This document shows, piece after piece, positions 62,000-64,000 of a DNA stretch of 64,000 bases; the stretch's first letter is position 1; each line of letters opens with the position of its first letter. The notes under the pieces are model-generated. The model was not told the DNA's origin and made no database searches. It saw only the letters and a list, made by a program, of their open reading frames with translations. The position numbers and the translations under genes were made by a program. This DNA comes from Streptomyces chumphonensis (GTDB lineage Bacteria > Actinomycetota > Actinomycetes > Streptomycetales > Streptomycetaceae). The stretch spans positions 1 to 64,000 of the forward strand of contig NZ_JACXYU010000008.1 in NCBI RefSeq assembly GCF_014779715.1. Reading direction: 5' to 3'.

Positions 62000-62199
62000 G
62001 GTGAACGCCCTTCCGCAGCCGTGCGGGACCCGACCGCCCCGCACGTCGTGACTGCGATGGTTCGCCCCGCGCCTACGTCCGACCTCACCCCGCGCTAACA
62101 CCCCGGGGCTTGACAGCACACCCGCCCCGACTCCCCCACATGGCGCACCCGCCGGTGTCCTGCCCGGCGAGCGGACGTCCTCGCCGGATACTCGGCCGC

Positions 62200-63204
62200 A
62201 TGATCAGCGGACTGCGTTCCCGTGTCCTGCCGCCCTCCCAGCGCCGGTCCCTGGACGACCTCGCCCAGGACCTGGACCTCTCCACGGGAGACACCGGAGC
62301 CAAACGCTCCGCCTTCTGGACGATGCTGACGCTCTCGGCCGTCATCGCCACCGGCGGCGTCCTGACCGACTCCACGGCGACCGTCATCGGCGCCATGATC
62401 ATCGCCCCCCTGTCCACGCCGATCATGGGCATCGCCCTCGGGTCGGTCCAGCAGCGGCGTACCGGAGCGGCACGCACCGTCCTCCTCGCCTGCCTCCTGG
62501 TCATCGTGCTCGGGACGCTGCTGTCCGCCGCCCTCCCCGGCGACTACGACCTGCTCTCCAACACCCAGATCGCCTCCCGCACCTCACCGGGCATCATGGA
62601 TCTCGTCGCCGCCCTGGCGACCGGCTTCGCCGGTGCGGTCGCCCTGGCCCGTCGGGACGTCGCAGCCGTCCTGCCGGGCGTCGCCATCGCCATCTCCCTC
62701 GTCCCGCCCCTGGTCGTCGCCGGCGTCTGCCTGGGCCACCAGTCCGTCTGGCTCGCCCTGGGCGCCCTCGTGCTGTTCGTCTCCAACCTGTTCGCCCTCG
62801 TCTTCGGCGGCATGGTCATCTTCGCCGCCCTCGGCTACGGCGGAGCGACCGACCACCGGCGCACCGGCCGACTCGCCCGCCGCACCTACGTCGCCATGAC
62901 CACCCTGTTCGCCGTCGTGTTCGTCCCCCTGGCCGCCAACACGGCCCTCACCCTGCTGGTCGACACCTGGACGGCCCGGGCCAAGCAGGCGGCCACCCAG
63001 TGGCTCTCCGACGACCCGGACGCCACCGTCACCGGCGTGGACGCCGTCTCGCGCACGCTGTACGTCCACGTGCGCGTACCGGGCGACCTGCCCCCGATCG
63101 ACGGCCTGCTGGACCGGCTCGACGGACAGGTCCCCGACGGCGTGCCCGTCGTCGTCGACACCACCCGCGGCCGCCGCCTCGACGCCGGCCGCGTCGGCAC
63201 CTGA
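62200..63204 (+). CDS. DUF389 family membrane protein (TIGR00341-type)
   Basis: 334 residues, ATG 62200 (an ATG at 62140 is in frame but unsupported). Five to seven hydrophobic segments, including FWTMLTLSAVIATGGVLTDS, AMIIAPLSTPIMGIALG and VAIAISLVPPLVVAGVCLG, and a ~90-residue soluble C-terminus. DUF389 proteins are uncharacterised membrane proteins. Its 3' half lies opposite an open frame of the EamA gene. Confidence 0.88.
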   Translation: MISGLRSRVLPPSQRRSLDDLAQDLDLSTGDTGAKRSAFWTMLTLSAVIATGGVLTDSTATVIGAMIIAPLSTPIMGIALGSVQQRRTGAARTVLLACLLVIVLGTLLSAALPGDYDLLSNTQIASRTSPGIMDLVAALATGFAGAVALARRDVAAVLPGVAIAISLVPPLVVAGVCLGHQSVWLALGALVLFVSNLFALVFGGMVIFAALGYGGATDHRRTGRLARRTYVAMTTLFAVVFVPLAANTALTLLVDTWTARAKQAATQWLSDDPDATVTGVDAVSRTLYVHVRVPGDLPPIDGLLDRLDGQVPDGVPVVVDTTRGRRLDAGRVGT

Positions 63205-64000
63205 CCCCCGCCCCCGGCGCACCACCGGACGCCGCACACCGTTCCCGGGCAGACGGCCGTGGGTCACCACCACGCCGAGCACGACCAGGACCGCGCCGGC
63301 CACCTGGGTCCAGGTGACCCGCTCACCCAGCAGGGCCACACCGAGCGCGACCCCGACGACCGGCGTCAGATAGGTGACGGCTGCGGCGTCGGCCGCGCCC
63401 CAGGCGGCGACGACGTTGCTGTTCCAGACGTAGGCGAAGCCGGTGCCGAAGACCCCCAGAACGACCGTGGCCAACACGACGGCGCCGGACGCCTCCCCCA
63501 CCGGGTTCCGATCGAGGAAGGGCGTCGCCGCCAGCATCACCAGGGCCCCCGCGCTCACCTGGACGACGGCGACGGAGAGCCCCGGCAACGCGCGCGGAGA
63601 GACGAAGCGCCGCAGGTAGACGAAGGCGATGCCGTAGCACGCCGTCGCGGCCAGGCAGGCCAGTTGCGCCCCGACCCCGCCGCCCGACCCGGCCCCGAGA
63701 GGATCGAGGACCACCAGCACGCCGGCGAACCCGAGCAGCAGACCGAGGGCACCCCGTCGGGTCAGGCGTTCGGCCGGAAGAAGAAGGACGGACCACGCCA
63801 CCGCCATCAGCGGGGTCGTGGCGTTGTACGTGCTCGCCAGACCGGAGGAGATCCGCTGCTCCGCCCAGGCGAACAGGGCGAAGGGCACGACGCAGAGCAG
63901 CACGGCCACGACGGACAGGTGGCCCCACAACACCGGGTCGCGCGGGACGCGGCGCCGGGTGACCAGAGCGACCACCCACAGGGCGACCGCACCGGACACC
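63205..64000 (-). CDS. EamA-family transporter, incomplete (start lies beyond the window)
   Basis: The window end cuts off the N-terminus; roughly 265 residues are visible. Hydrophobic segments and the EamA blocks FAWAEQRISSGLASTYNATT, TPLMAVAWSVLLL, AAWGAADAAAVTYLTPVVGV and GERVTWTQVAGAVLVVLG are clear. Its frame has no stop until 62584, running antisense through DUF389 for 620 bp with low-complexity sequence, so the given left end is a guess at the true C-terminus. A frameshift near 63200-63250 is one explanation. It may be a metabolite exporter. Confidence 0.75.

Overview
The window is 64 kb of very GC-rich DNA with strong third-position GC bias, GTG starts, many SARP/TetR/MarR regulators, SpoIIE-type phosphatases, SigB/SigF-type sigma factors, a subtilisin inhibitor and an NsdA-type sporulation regulator. 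This points to a Streptomyces chromosome or a very close relative. The stretch upp - tadA-associated gene - tadA - tRNA-Ser - two sigma factors, and the stretch NsdA-like - lhgO - trmB - PrsW, look like conserved chromosomal core. The pieces between them look accessory.

Layout. 0.3-4 kb: MarR regulator divergent from an MFS exporter, then a PAS-SpoIIE-ATPase phosphatase. 4.3-7 kb: type II NADH dehydrogenase divergent from an unusually long TetR regulator. 7.3-9.4 kb: an ECF-like sigma factor fused to a zinc finger, membrane segments and an NPCBM domain. 9.4-11.6 kb: an orphan asparagine-synthetase/macrolactam-cyclase-like protein, followed by an 813-bp gene-free stretch. 12.4-17.4 kb: NsdA-like regulator, FAD oxidase, trmB, PrsW-type protease. 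17.4-18.7 kb: a low-GC islet with a single EVE-like/zinc-ribbon/HNH nuclease. 18.8-25.2 kb: GGCT-like and DM13 proteins, DUF4097 lipoprotein, DHFR-like reductase with a TetR, an M23 peptidase under a c-di-AMP riboswitch, and a membrane PP2C phosphatase. 25.4-30.2 kb: drug-type ABC exporter, DedA, secreted M28 aminopeptidase.

30.4-39.2 kb: ParB-like small protein, LytR_C protein, upp, tadA cluster, tRNA-Ser(CGA), two SigB/F-type sigma factors, an EmrB/QacA exporter, RidA. 39.3-48 kb: WYL regulator, amidohydrolase, SSI protease inhibitor, membrane-anchored XRE regulator with a pentapeptide repeat, secreted protein, TauE/SafE permease, DUF305/DUF6153 pair, PucR regulator. 48-52.4 kb: MarR/EamA/NAD(P)-binding unit and a TetR/flavin monooxygenase unit, both with clear palindromic operators. 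52.5-64 kb: GNAT, a TerD-nuclease fusion, HhH-GPD glycosylase, lipoamide dehydrogenase-like enzyme, a giant SARP-NB-ARC-TPR regulator, a Tat-exported extensin/VanY-like protein, DUF389, and an EamA gene running off the end.

No CRISPR array, insertion sequence, prophage or large biosynthetic cluster is visible. The most unusual proteins are the EVE-HNH nuclease islet, the TerD-PD-(D/E)XK fusion, the sigma factor with an extracellular carbohydrate-binding-like domain, and the macrolactam-cyclase homologue that lacks the usual catalytic residues and has no precursor gene beside it. Several divergent regulator-exporter pairs carry readable promoter/operator pairs. Domain and family names come from reading the translations, not from database searches.
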